The notes below the pieces were generated by a model that was given only the letters and a program-made list of their open reading frames with translations, did no database searches and had not been told where the DNA came from. The position numbers were made by a program, and so were the translations under genes. A stretch of DNA of 64,000 nucleotides from an uncultured Pseudoteredinibacter sp. (GTDB lineage: Bacteria > Pseudomonadota > Gammaproteobacteria > Pseudomonadales > Cellvibrionaceae), in assembly GCF_947500695.1 (NCBI RefSeq), contig NZ_CANMSS010000001.1, forward strand, positions 824,837-888,836. Reading direction: 5' to 3'. The first letter of the stretch is position 1. Each line of letters opens with the position of its first letter. Positions 32,936-41,548 of the stretch are shown here, in pieces.

Positions 32936-33883
32936 TTATTGCGCACGAGCCTTAACATGAATAGCGCCAAATGCATCACTTTGGACAATCTCAACCAAAG
33001 ACTCTTTAATTAGCTCCATCACCGCCAAAAATGTCACCACAACGCCGAGCCTGCCCTCTTCCACCGTGAACAAACTCACGAAGGGAACAAATTGTTTGTG
33101 GCTTAAGCTATCCAACACTTGCCCCATGCGCTCTCGAGTCGACAATCGCTCTTTTTCTACATGGTGGCTTTCAAACATATCCGCACGGCGCAACACTTCT
33201 GACAATGCCAGTAAGACCTCTTTTAGATCCACCTCCGGCTCAGGCCGAGTCAAGTTGCGATCTGGCGGCTGGGCAGAGCCCTGATGAATATCACGACCAA
33301 CACGAGGCAGCTCATCAATATCTTCAGCCGCTTTCTTAAAGCGTTCATATTCCTGCAAGCGGCGGATCAAGTTGGCGCGAGGATCATCCTCATCTTCTTC
33401 CACCTCGTTGCTTCTAGGTAGCAACATACGAGATTTGATCTCGGCAAGCATTGCCGCCATCAACAGATACTCAGCGGCCAATTCAAACTGCATCGCATCC
33501 ATCAGCTCGACATACTGCATATACTGAGCGGTAATCTCCGCCACATTAATATCCAAGATATCGATGTTTTGACGTCGAATCAGATAAAGCAGTAAATCCA
33601 AAGGCCCTTCAAAAGCCTCTAGAATCACCTCTAGAGCATCTGGTGGAATATACAAATCCTTCGGCAAGGTGGTCATCTCTTTACCATCGACAATGGCAAA
33701 GGGCATTTCTCCTTGGCTAGGGGGGCTTTTACTTAACGCCTCGGCCTGTTCTGCTGTGGCTTCCTCAGAGGAAGCTTGCACTGGCTCTTCGGCTTGGTCG
33801 GCAGGTGTTTCAGGCTCAGACACTGATTCAGCAGTGTCAGTCGCCATCTCGGCGCCTGCTAATTCTTCTAGTTCGTCCGTCAC
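32936..33883 (-). CDS. scpA: Segregation and condensation protein ScpA
   Basis: 315 residues from a GTG at 33883 (an in-frame ATG at 33847 is an alternative). An acidic N-terminal stretch leads into the ScpA/kleisin domain: EAFEGPLDLLLYLIRRQNIDILD, VAEITAQYMQYV, AAEYLLMAAMLAEIKSRMLLP, and the C-terminal winged helix (VVVTFLAVMELIKESLVEIVQ). The coding frame stays open upstream to 33982, but that extra part overlaps a likely promoter. It bridges SMC and ScpB. Operon with scpB downstream. Confidence 0.92.
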   Translation of the reverse strand: MTDELEELAGAEMATDTAESVSEPETPADQAEEPVQASSEEATAEQAEALSKSPPSQGEMPFAIVDGKEMTTLPKDLYIPPDALEVILEAFEGPLDLLLYLIRRQNIDILDINVAEITAQYMQYVELMDAMQFELAAEYLLMAAMLAEIKSRMLLPRSNEVEEDEDDPRANLIRRLQEYERFKKAAEDIDELPRVGRDIHQGSAQPPDRNLTRPEPEVDLKEVLLALSEVLRRADMFESHHVEKERLSTRERMGQVLDSLSHKQFVPFVSLFTVEEGRLGVVVTFLAVMELIKESLVEIVQSDAFGAIHVKARAQ

Positions 33884-34027
33884 CCGGATACCTGTTTTGA
33901 TGGATGAAAACGGGACATTATAACGGCAATAAGAGTCTGGCAACAGAGCTAAGAAAGCACTCAAGCTTTTCGATAATTCCAATAGAGAAGCCCCTTGCAG
34001 GGAGAAGAGGCTTCAGAAAGCTTTAGC

Positions 34028-34651
34028 TTAGGACATAAAGTCGTCAAAGCTTCCACAGCCCTGACGAATGAGCTCTGGCGTTTCACCTGTTAGGTCAATC
34101 ACAGTGGTCGCCTCCATGCCGCAATAACCGCCATCTACCACCAAATCGAGCTGATGCTCTAAGGTTTCGCGGATGTCATAAGGATCCGTCAGAGGGTACT
34201 CATCACCCGGCATAATCAGCGTTGAGGTCATTAGCGGCTCGCCAAGCGCGGCGATCAACTCCAATGCGATATTGTTGTCGGGCACACGAAGACCGATGGT
34301 TTTACGCTTGGGGTGCATAACTCGACGAGGCACTTCATTGGTGGCCTCCAGCACAAAGGTATAAGCGCCAGGGGTATGGGCCTTTAGCATTCTAAATACG
34401 CTATTGCTGACTTTGGCATAGGTCGCCAACTCGGACAAGTCGCGGCACATAAGGGTAAAATTATGATGCTTATCCAATTGCCTAATTTGACGGATACGAT
34501 CTACTGCCTTTTTATCACCTAAATGACAACCAATGGCATAGGCCGAATCTGTCGGAAAGGCCACCAAGCCCCCGCCCCGCAAGATATCAGCCGCTTGATT
34601 AACTAATCGGCCCTGAGGGTTATCCGGGTGAATTTGGAAAAACTGAGCCAC
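34028..34651 (-). CDS. yciO: YciO, Sua5/YrdC-family protein
   Basis: 207 residues, GTG start with AGGAG. Closely matches the E. coli YciO pattern: QFFQIHPDNPQGRLVNQA, GGLVAFPTDSAYAIGC, IRQLDKHHNFTLMCRDLSEL, TPGAYTFVLEATNEVPRR and KTIGLRVPDN. The YrdC fold binds RNA and ATP; the true threonylcarbamoyl-AMP synthase is TsaC/Sua5, and YciO's own role is less clear. Adjacent to the rnm and scpA genes as in other gammaproteobacteria. Confidence 0.9.
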   Translation of the reverse strand: MAQFFQIHPDNPQGRLVNQAADILRGGGLVAFPTDSAYAIGCHLGDKKAVDRIRQIRQLDKHHNFTLMCRDLSELATYAKVSNSVFRMLKAHTPGAYTFVLEATNEVPRRVMHPKRKTIGLRVPDNNIALELIAALGEPLMTSTLIMPGDEYPLTDPYDIRETLEHQLDLVVDGGYCGMEATTVIDLTGETPELIRQGCGSFDDFMS

Positions 34652-34744
34652 ACGGCACTCCTACAATAAATCTGGTTTTCACTTGCGCCCAAAGCGAGCG
34701 TCAAACGCTTAAAATTCTATAATTTCGTGGCTTACAGCGTACGC

Positions 34745-35578
34745 TCAGCCCCAGCTTTGCCAAACAGGCTTAACGCCCTCCGGCAGAACTCCGCAGCAAG
34801 CAAGCTCTTGCCATGGCTGTTGCGGCTGATGAAAGTCACTGCCCAGTGAGCCAAGCAAGTCAAATTCCTTGGCTAAGCCCAAAATATTCTGAGTCACATT
34901 AGCCTGCTGCTTACCGCTGACAATCTCAATGGCAGCTCCACCAGCCTCTTTAAAATCAGCACACAGCTCGCGCAATTTGGTGCGGGTCAACTTGTACTTA
35001 TCTGGATGAGCCAAAACCGCATGGCCACCTGCAGCTCGAATCCAGCCGCAAGCATCTTCTATATCAGGCCACAAATTTTTAACATCGCCTGGCTTACCTG
35101 CACCCAAGTACTTTTTAAAGGCAAGATTAATCGTTCTTACATGCCCTTTTTCGACCAAAAACTGAGCAAAATGCGGGCGCCCAATAGTGCCTTTCCCGGC
35201 CTTTTGCTGCACCCAATGCAAACTGCCTTCAATACCAGCCTTGTGCAGCCTTTTCGCAATCGTCTCTGTTCGCAATTCGCGGCGCTGGCGCTGCTCTGCA
35301 ACAGCGTCTAGCAACTGCTTATTGCTGGTGTCGACATTCAAGCCAACGATATGAATTCCACGCCCATTCCACTGGCAGGAGAACTCTATACCAGGGATGA
35401 GGTCTAAGCCGCAGCTACTCGCAGCGGCCTGAGCTTCCGCAATACCCGCTAAAGTATCGTGGTCAGTAAGTGCGAGCACGTTAACAGATTGCTCATATGC
35501 CCTCGACACCAGCTCAGAAGGGCTTAAAATACCGTCCGAGTAGTCACTGTGGCTGTGCAGGTCATATATTTTGCTCAT
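34745..35578 (-). CDS. rnm: RNase AM / nucleoside 3',5'-bisphosphate phosphatase (PHP domain)
   Basis: 277 residues with PHP metal-ligand motifs: YDLHSHSDYSDG (D-x-H-x-H), LALTDHDTL, GIEFSCQW, HAVLAHPDKY and SLGSDFHQP. This is the YciV/TrpH type, shown in E. coli to trim RNA ends and to act on nucleoside bisphosphates. GGAG is four bases before the ATG. It is divergent from the 35774 gene across a region that holds 16-bp tandem repeats. Confidence 0.9.
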   Translation of the reverse strand: MSKIYDLHSHSDYSDGILSPSELVSRAYEQSVNVLALTDHDTLAGIAEAQAAASSCGLDLIPGIEFSCQWNGRGIHIVGLNVDTSNKQLLDAVAEQRQRRELRTETIAKRLHKAGIEGSLHWVQQKAGKGTIGRPHFAQFLVEKGHVRTINLAFKKYLGAGKPGDVKNLWPDIEDACGWIRAAGGHAVLAHPDKYKLTRTKLRELCADFKEAGGAAIEIVSGKQQANVTQNILGLAKEFDLLGSLGSDFHQPQQPWQELACCGVLPEGVKPVWQSWG

Positions 35579-35630
35579 GTCGCTCCTAGGCTATAAGAGA
35601 TAACGGCTATTGGCCGTTAAAACAGCAACA

Positions 35631-35694
35631 TTGTACTGCGTTAACCTTGTACTGCGTTAACCTTGTATTGCGTTAACATTGTACCGCGTTAGCT
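35631..35694. repeat. Tandem 16-bp repeat, four copies
   Basis: Units start at 35631, 35647, 35663 and 35679: TTGTACTGCGTTAACC twice, then two diverged versions. It lies in the divergent promoter region between rnm and the membrane gene at 35774. Confidence 0.9.
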
Positions 35695-35773
35695 AGGATA
35701 AAACACGAATCCCCACAGGCGCTCATTTTTTGAACGCCGACGTTTTCGTTTAACTAAGAATTAAGATGCCATT

Positions 35774-36544
35774 GTGAACATCAAAGAATCGAACCCAGCC
35801 GACAGCGGCGAAGCAAAAACCAGCGAGCCGTTAGCTACGCCGGTCGAGATCCCTGCCAATAAACCAAAAAAAGAAAGCTTATTGGCCAATTTATTACTGA
35901 ACATTGTCATCCCGACCTTAGTTCTTACCAAATTAAGCGGCGACGATTATCTAGGCACTAAGCTAGCTATCATTGTCGCATTAGCATTTCCGATTTTATA
36001 TGGTGCTAACGATTTAATTCGCAACGGCAAGATTAACTTTTTCTCAGCCTTAGGGATCATCAGCGTAGCACTTACCGGCGGCATGAGCTTAATGGAACTG
36101 CCACCAGAATATATTGCTATCAAAGAGGCCGCCATTCCCGGCTTAATCGGCCTTGCTGTTTTGATTTCCATAAAAACCAAATACCCATTAGTGCGAACGT
36201 TTTTATACAACGATAAATTTTTGCAAACGGATAAAGTTGAAGCGGCATTGCAAGAGCGCGGCAAAATGGATGACTTTAATAAAGCTATGCGTAACGCATC
36301 GATCATGTTGGCTAGCTCATTCTTTTTATCGTCCGCACTTAATTATATTTTGGCCAAGATGCTACTCGTTAGTGAACCGGGCACCGAAGCCTTCAATGCT
36401 GAGTTAGGAAAAATGACCGCATTGAGCTTTCCGGTAATTGCTGTGCCGGCCACCATCATCATGATGGGAACACTTTTTTACGTATTTCGATCTATCACGC
36501 GCTTATCAGGCTTAAGCCTAGATGACATCGTGGTAGATCAATAG
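35774..36544 (+). CDS. VC0807-like integral membrane protein
   Basis: 256 residues from a GTG start. A polar, serine/proline-rich N-terminus is followed by about six transmembrane helices ([100 protein letters not shown]). The arrangement and the link to yciI match my memory of the VC0807 family, whose function is unknown. The start is weakly supported. Confidence 0.55.
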   Translation: MNIKESNPADSGEAKTSEPLATPVEIPANKPKKESLLANLLLNIVIPTLVLTKLSGDDYLGTKLAIIVALAFPILYGANDLIRNGKINFFSALGIISVALTGGMSLMELPPEYIAIKEAAIPGLIGLAVLISIKTKYPLVRTFLYNDKFLQTDKVEAALQERGKMDDFNKAMRNASIMLASSFFLSSALNYILAKMLLVSEPGTEAFNAELGKMTALSFPVIAVPATIIMMGTLFYVFRSITRLSGLSLDDIVVDQ

Positions 36545-36563
36545 ACGATCGACAAGGATAAAC

Positions 36564-36863
36564 ATGTATTACGCCATTATCAGCGAAGACATAGATAACA
36601 GCTTAGAGAAACGCTTAGCTGCAAGACCAGATCACCTAGCAAGACTTGAAGAATTAAAAGCGCAAGGCCGCTTATTAATTGCTGGCCCCCACCCTGCAAT
36701 TGATAGTGACAACCCTGGCGAAGCCGGTTTCAGCGGCAGCTTAGTCGTTGCCGAGTTTGACAGCCTGGATGCAGCACAAGAATGGGCCGACCAAGACCCC
36801 TATGTGAGTGCCGGCGTCTACGCCAACGTCAAGGTAAAACCATTTAAGAAAGTATTGCCCTAA
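36564..36863 (+). CDS. yciI: YciI family protein
   Basis: 99 residues: [20 protein letters not shown], then [21 protein letters not shown] and [22 protein letters not shown]. This is the ferredoxin-like YciI fold with the H-D pair (here a His in RPDH) seen in the family. The biochemical role is not settled. AAGGA precedes the ATG; it follows the VC0807-like gene by 19 bases. Confidence 0.92.
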   Translation: MYYAIISEDIDNSLEKRLAARPDHLARLEELKAQGRLLIAGPHPAIDSDNPGEAGFSGSLVVAEFDSLDAAQEWADQDPYVSAGVYANVKVKPFKKVLP

Positions 36864-36896
36864 CCGCCCCATTAAAATATCAAAAGAATTAAGAGC

Positions 36897-37583
36897 ATGA
36901 CCCGAAACCAACTTGTAAAAATTGCCATAAGCAGTAGCGCCATTGCCAGCTGTTTGTTTGCCGTACCCAGCTTTGCACAAGAATCCCGCTGGATATCCGA
37001 CGTTCTTTATGTACCAATGCGCAAAGGGCCAAGTAATCAACACACCATTTTGCATCGCGGCCTAAAATCCGGCACTCGCTTAAGCCTGATTCAGAGCGAA
37101 GAAAACTGGAGCCAGGTAAAACTTGAAAACGGTGATATTGGCTGGGTACCAAATCAGTATCTTGCGGAAGAGCCCATTGCCGCACTAAAACTGGACAGTG
37201 CAGCCCAAAAGGCCCAGCGCAGCGATGAGCGCTATCAGCAAGCTGCCGCACAACTTAAGGTACTCAAGGACGAAAACGAAAGTTTAAAGAAACAGCTAAG
37301 CAATGCCGAGCAAGGCTCATCAGCATTGAGCAGCGAGCTAAACCAGATTAAACAGATCTCTGCGAACGCCATCGATCTAAATGACAACTACCAGCAACTG
37401 GCTAAAGATCACCAACTTTTACAAACCGAGCTTGATGTAGCCCAAGCTGAAAATGAACGCTTAAAAAAAGAAGATAGCCAAACGTGGTTTATGTATGGCG
37501 CCGCAGCGGTAGCACTCGGCGTGCTCATCACCTTGATCGTTCCGGCAATTCGCCCTCGTCGTCGCCACTCAGAGTGGGGTTAA
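36897..37583 (+). CDS. SH3 domain envelope protein, TIGR04211/YgiM-like
   Basis: 228 residues. A signal peptide (1-22) leads to a bacterial SH3 domain (WISDVLYVPMRKGPSNQHTI, then GTRLSLIQSEENWSQVKLENG and GWVPNQYL), then a long coiled coil (about 100-195), and a single C-terminal transmembrane helix followed by a basic tail. The layout is that of the YgiM-type periplasmic proteins anchored at the inner membrane; the function is unproven. It lies between yciI and a secreted cyclophilin gene. Confidence 0.85.
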   Translation: MTRNQLVKIAISSSAIASCLFAVPSFAQESRWISDVLYVPMRKGPSNQHTILHRGLKSGTRLSLIQSEENWSQVKLENGDIGWVPNQYLAEEPIAALKLDSAAQKAQRSDERYQQAAAQLKVLKDENESLKKQLSNAEQGSSALSSELNQIKQISANAIDLNDNYQQLAKDHQLLQTELDVAQAENERLKKEDSQTWFMYGAAAVALGVLITLIVPAIRPRRRHSEWG

Positions 37584-37589
37584 GTCAAC

Positions 37590-38213
37590 ATGAAATCTTT
37601 CAAAAATTTGAAGCAATCTTTTTTCCTGATCGGCCTATGTATCAGCTTACTGTTCAGCGCTCAGGCCTGGAGCGAAAAGAGGCCACAGGTCAAACTGCAA
37701 ACCACCATGGGTGATATCTATTTAGAACTTTACCCAGACAAATCCCCCATCGCTGTCGAAAATTTCTTGAAATATGTCGACCGACACTTCTATGACGGGC
37801 TAATCTTTCATCGCGTTATGCCGCGCTTTATGATTCAGACCGGTGGCTTTGGTTTTGATTTCAGCAAAAAAGAAACCGACGATCCCATTAAAAATGAATC
37901 CGCAAATGGGCTAAGCAATAGCTGCGGCAGTGTTGCCATGGCGCGCCTTGGTGACGACCCTGATTCTGGCTCATCGCAGTTTTATATCAATGTTAATAAC
38001 AATAAACACTTGGATATTGGCGATAACGAAGGCTATACCGTATTTGGTCGCGTTATCAAAGGCATTCGCGTTGCCGAAGCCATTTCAGAATTACGCCGCG
38101 GCAAGCACTCCGGCCAGTTTAGTGATGCTCCGAATCAAACGGTTCAAATTATTAAAGCTACACGCGCCAAAGGCCAAAAAGTTTATAATACCAAGTGCGC
38201 AGCTATGCGCTAA
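37590..38213 (+). CDS. Secreted peptidyl-prolyl cis-trans isomerase (cyclophilin)
   Basis: 207 residues. A signal peptide (about 1-26) precedes a cyclophilin domain: VKLQTTMGDIYLELYPDK, FHRVMPRFMIQTGG, MARLGDDPDSGSSQFYINV and GYTVFGRVIKG. The catalytic Arg is in FHRVMP. It would accelerate proline isomerisation of periplasmic proteins, PpiA-like. A perfect terminator follows at 38221. The gap to the SH3 gene is six bases, so the two are probably one operon. Confidence 0.92.
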   Translation: MKSFKNLKQSFFLIGLCISLLFSAQAWSEKRPQVKLQTTMGDIYLELYPDKSPIAVENFLKYVDRHFYDGLIFHRVMPRFMIQTGGFGFDFSKKETDDPIKNESANGLSNSCGSVAMARLGDDPDSGSSQFYINVNNNKHLDIGDNEGYTVFGRVIKGIRVAEAISELRRGKHSGQFSDAPNQTVQIIKATRAKGQKVYNTKCAAMR

Positions 38214-38220
38214 GCCCCGC

Positions 38221-38255
38221 AAACAAAAAGCGAGCCTTAAGCTCGCTTTTTGTTT
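38221..38255 (+). terminator. Rho-independent terminator after the cyclophilin gene
   Basis: A perfect 15-bp stem with CTTAA loop, T-rich in both directions. It lies 8 bases after the stop. Confidence 0.92.
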
Positions 38256-38295
38256 AAGACTACAACCTTAAGACGACAATCTTAGGACAACATTG

Positions 38296-39081
38296 CTAAG
38301 CACGAATAAACTGCGCCAACTGTCGTGATACCGCCACAAGATTATCATCCTCATCCCAAAGCTCACCATCTTCCTGCAGCAAACTCTTACCTAAATACTT
38401 GCTATGAAAGCGAGCTTTAAGCCACTGGGATTTTGGAATGTCTTTAATATGGACACTCATTTCAATAGTCGGCACCCAGCCCAAGGCACCGTGACTGACA
38501 AAAATAGACGGCGGACAGGTATCGCAGGCCATCATTAGAGAAGTAGCACTCCACTGCTCCACCGATGGAATTCGCATCCAACCATAGATTTCAGAGAATT
38601 CTGCTGTATCACCCTTAGTCCATCCTGCAGTAGCTGGGTCTAAGCGCATTTCAACTTGATCAAACACCGTTAAACCCGGCATACCCGCTCGGGTTTTGCA
38701 TTCTTCTTTCGGGGCTAGATTCAAAAGCTTTTCTTCACCGTTATGCTCTTTCTCATAATCGGCCATAAAGGTACCAAAGGCTTGCAAAACCACCCTATCA
38801 CCCTGCCTTGCTGTCGCCTGCAAGCGATCAAACTGGCGACTCAGGGCGAATCGTTCCACCTGAATATCTAAGGGTGCCAACTCTTGAGTTTTAGCGCTGT
38901 AGTTCACAGTAATCTGTACCGGCGCTGCCAATTTGGCATAGCGACTCATAGCTTCCCCGAGTAAAGCCATCAGATAACCGCCATTGGGCGCCGACATAAT
39001 TGACCAGTTACTTGATACCTGGGCCCGATAGCAACCCTCTGAAATTTCTTCCAATTGGGTATCTGCTGCAAACTTATTCAT
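38296..39081 (-). CDS. Acyl-CoA thioesterase family protein (double hotdog)
   Basis: 261 residues. An N-terminal hotdog (SAPNGGYLMALLGEAMSRY, VQITVNYSAKTQELAPLDIQVERF) is followed by a C-terminal hotdog (WGALGWVPTIEMSVHIKD, ARFHSKYLGKSLLQEDGELWDED). The start ATG at 39081 follows GGAG. It likely hydrolyses acyl-CoA to free acid and CoA. The chain-length preference is unknown. Confidence 0.82.
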   Translation of the reverse strand: MNKFAADTQLEEISEGCYRAQVSSNWSIMSAPNGGYLMALLGEAMSRYAKLAAPVQITVNYSAKTQELAPLDIQVERFALSRQFDRLQATARQGDRVVLQAFGTFMADYEKEHNGEEKLLNLAPKEECKTRAGMPGLTVFDQVEMRLDPATAGWTKGDTAEFSEIYGWMRIPSVEQWSATSLMMACDTCPPSIFVSHGALGWVPTIEMSVHIKDIPKSQWLKARFHSKYLGKSLLQEDGELWDEDDNLVAVSRQLAQFIRA

Positions 39082-39266
39082 AATCACTCCATCCATCTCA
39101 TTCAGAAAAAATAACACGTTCCAGAACAGAACCCAGTGACAAAATCGCTAAAAGCACCAAGCAATTTAAAGCTATTTGGTTAAAATTCCAAAATTAGATG
39201 GTGAAAACAGACAGCACAAAAATACCGCTCAAGCAGCGTGAGCAAACAAAATATTTTCAATAGACA

Positions 39267-39298
39267 CAAAAAAGCCGGCAATTTAGCCGGCTTTTTTG
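39267..39298 (-). terminator. Terminator of the rpsP-rplS operon
   Basis: A 13-bp stem (GCCGGC core with A6/T6 flanks) around loop AATTTA, 18 bases after the rplS stop. Confidence 0.93.
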
Positions 39299-39315
39299 CA
39301 ACACTTAAAAAGGGC

Positions 39316-39666
39316 TTAGTTAAGCTTCTCTTTAATACGAGCTGCCTTACCAGTCAAGTTGCGCAAGTAGTACAACTTAGCCTGACGAACATCACCACGA
39401 CGCTTAACAGCAATGCTATCAACCAGTGGAGAATGCAGCTGGAAGGTACGCTCTACACCAACACCGTGAGAAATCTTACGTACGGTGAAAGCAGAGTTCA
39501 AACCACGGTTACGCTTACCAATTACAACACCTTCAAAGGCCTGTAGACGCTCGCGGTTACCTTCTTTTACTTTAACTTGAACAACGATAGTGTCACCTGG
39601 AGCGAACTCAGGTACATCTTTTTTCAATTGTTCGTTATTCAATTCCTGAATAATTTTGCTGCTCAT
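39316..39666 (-). CDS. rplS: Ribosomal protein L19
   Basis: 116 residues: [64 protein letters not shown] and [20 protein letters not shown]. Full length. GAGGAG precedes the ATG. It is the last gene of the rpsP-rimM-trmD-rplS operon and ends in a strong terminator. Confidence 0.97.
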   Translation of the reverse strand: MSSKIIQELNNEQLKKDVPEFAPGDTIVVQVKVKEGNRERLQAFEGVVIGKRNRGLNSAFTVRKISHGVGVERTFQLHSPLVDSIAVKRRGDVRQAKLYYLRNLTGKAARIKEKLN

Positions 39667-39740
39667 GATTGACTCCTCAAAAGTCAGTCTATTCTTGTCG
39701 CTTCACAGCGAGTCTATATCAATGTCAATTCGACATCAGT

Positions 39741-40499
39741 TCATAGTGTATCGAGATCGGCTTTAAATTCAGCCAGCAGCTTTAGCTGCTCCTCGTCTAA
39801 CGATAACTTTTCCAATAGATCTGGCCGTCGCTGCCAGGTTCTACCCAATGATTGCTTGAGCCGCCATTGGCGAATTTTTTCATGGTTACCTGACAGCAAA
39901 ACTGCAGGAACCGATTGCTCTTGAAAAACCTCTGGTCTGGTATAGTGCGGACAATCCAGCAAACCATCACTGAAAGAGTCCTGCTCGGCCGATAACTGAT
40001 GCCCTAAAGCACCCGGCAAAAGCCGAGTAATGGCATCAAGCATCACCATTGCCGCTAACTCACCGCCACTGAGAACATAATCTCCAATCGACCATTCAGC
40101 ATCTACTTGAGCCTGAATAAGTCGTTCATCGACACCCTCGTAACGACCAGCCAACAACACTAGGTTGCCACTATCCGCTGCCGCAAATTGCTGCGCTGCG
40201 TCCTGATCAAAAACCCTGCCCTGAGGTGACATATACACCACCTGAGCAGATTGACCATCAGCTTGTGCCCAAGCCTTTGCTTCGCTAATTGCGTCACTGA
40301 GAGGCTGAATCATCATCAGCATCCCAGGGCCACCGCCGTAGGGGCGATCATCAACAGTTTGATGCCGGTCTTGGGTGTGCGCCCTTGGATTAAAACACCG
40401 TAAATCCAAAACGCCCTGCTCACAAGCTCGCCCGGATACACCGTAACGGCTTACTGCATCGAACATCTCAGGAAACAAAGTGACTACGGCAATGCGCAT
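39741..40499 (-). CDS. trmD: tRNA (guanine37-N1)-methyltransferase
   Basis: 252 residues. [21 protein letters not shown], the trefoil-knot segments [20 protein letters not shown] and [14 protein letters not shown], and ADIDTL-type end. It methylates G37 of tRNA using SAM. GGAGG precedes the ATG. It lies 74 bases upstream of rplS. Confidence 0.97.
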   Translation of the reverse strand: MRIAVVTLFPEMFDAVSRYGVSGRACEQGVLDLRCFNPRAHTQDRHQTVDDRPYGGGPGMLMMIQPLSDAISEAKAWAQADGQSAQVVYMSPQGRVFDQDAAQQFAAADSGNLVLLAGRYEGVDERLIQAQVDAEWSIGDYVLSGGELAAMVMLDAITRLLPGALGHQLSAEQDSFSDGLLDCPHYTRPEVFQEQSVPAVLLSGNHEKIRQWRLKQSLGRTWQRRPDLLEKLSLDEEQLKLLAEFKADLDTL

Positions 40500-40533
40500 A
40501 CCTGCCTCCTAAACTTAAACCACAAAACCGCTG

Positions 40534-41082
40534 TTAAAACTCAGGGTCCCAATCGACCCGAATTTCTTCAGCTTGCAAATCCACTGAGATCACAAACTGC
40601 CCTGGCACATAAGGTAACAAACGCTCTTTGTTATCAATACTGCCAAGTTCAGCCTTATCCCCTTTAACAACCAGCACATCATTTGCACCCGTTGCCATTA
40701 GCTTTTGCACTTTACCGAGCAACTGCGGCGAACCACCGTGCTCAGTAATAACCTTGAGCCCTACTAGCTGATGCCAGTAATACTCACCATCTTCCAAGTC
40801 CGGTATTTGATTGCGCTCAACAGCAATATCAACCTTAGTAAAACCTTCTGCCAAGGTACGGTCATCAACACCCTTAATGTGGGCGATCAAACCATTGCCG
40901 TGAGCCTTAAACTCATCAATCTCTACCGGCTTCACCCCATGGCGTGTTTTTAACCACCATGGAGAGTACTCAAATATGTTTTCCCGAGGCTCAGTATCAG
41001 AATGGATTTTCACCCAACCTTTAATACCAAATACCCCGTTAATACGCCCAACAGTAAGCAAATTTGACGACGAACTAGCCAT
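40534..41082 (-). CDS. rimM: Ribosome maturation factor RimM
   Basis: 182 residues with the RimM N-terminal barrel (VGRINGVFGIKGWVKIHSDT) and the PRC-barrel C-terminal part (YYWHQLVGLKV, ANDVLVVKGDKAE, LLPYVPGQFVISVDLQAEEI). It helps 30S maturation by binding S19. Located between rpsP and trmD as in other gammaproteobacteria. Confidence 0.96.
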   Translation of the reverse strand: MASSSSNLLTVGRINGVFGIKGWVKIHSDTEPRENIFEYSPWWLKTRHGVKPVEIDEFKAHGNGLIAHIKGVDDRTLAEGFTKVDIAVERNQIPDLEDGEYYWHQLVGLKVITEHGGSPQLLGKVQKLMATGANDVLVVKGDKAELGSIDNKERLLPYVPGQFVISVDLQAEEIRVDWDPEF

Positions 41083-41096
41083 TGGACCAAACAGCC

Positions 41097-41342
41097 TTAA
41101 GCTGCCGCTACTTCTTTTAACAGCTTACGAACGCGATCAGAGATCTGGGCGCCTTGGCCTACCCAGTAATCAACACGCTCAGCATCTACACGTAGACGCT
41201 CTTCTTGACCACGAGCTACAGGGTTAAAGAAACCAACACGCTCTAGGTAACGACCGTCACGCGGATTGCGAGAGTCAGTTACAGTCAAGTGATAAAAAGG
41301 ACGCTTTTTAGAGCCACCACGGCTTAATCGAATGCTTACCAT
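41097..41342 (-). CDS. rpsP: Ribosomal protein S16
   Basis: 81 residues: [37 protein letters not shown] and [21 protein letters not shown] precedes the ATG. First gene of the rpsP-rimM-trmD-rplS operon. Confidence 0.97.
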   Translation of the reverse strand: MVSIRLSRGGSKKRPFYHLTVTDSRNPRDGRYLERVGFFNPVARGQEERLRVDAERVDYWVGQGAQISDRVRKLLKEVAAA

Positions 41343-41446
41343 GTAAGTCTTCCTACTATATTTACAATGTGCTGCCTCACGGCATGAACAATAGTCAGTA
41401 CCTTCTTGAGCCAGCGAAACCGCTTATAGCCCGAAGAAGGCGCGGC

Positions 41447-41475
41447 ATTATACTGGAACTGGAGCAGCAAAGAAA
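41447..41475 (-). promoter_or_regulatory. Candidate rpsP operon promoter
   Basis: A perfect TATAAT on the minus strand with a GC-rich discriminator (GCCGCGCC) 105 bases upstream of rpsP. The -35 (TTTCTT, 17-bp spacer) is poor. Confidence 0.55.
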
Positions 41476-41502
41476 GCCCACATAGCAAAGCTTTCAATAA
41501 CG

Positions 41503-41526
41503 AAAAAGGCACCCTTAGGTGCCTTT
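41503..41526 (-). terminator. Terminator of ffh
   Basis: AAAGGCACC-TAAG-GGTGCCTTT with a T-run on the minus strand, 23 bases after the ffh stop. Confidence 0.88.
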
Positions 41527-41548
41527 CAGTATTCACTAGCCAGATGGT

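Noticed and set aside
35631..35694. CRISPR array
   Set aside because: Units are 16 bp with no unique spacers, and no cas gene is present.
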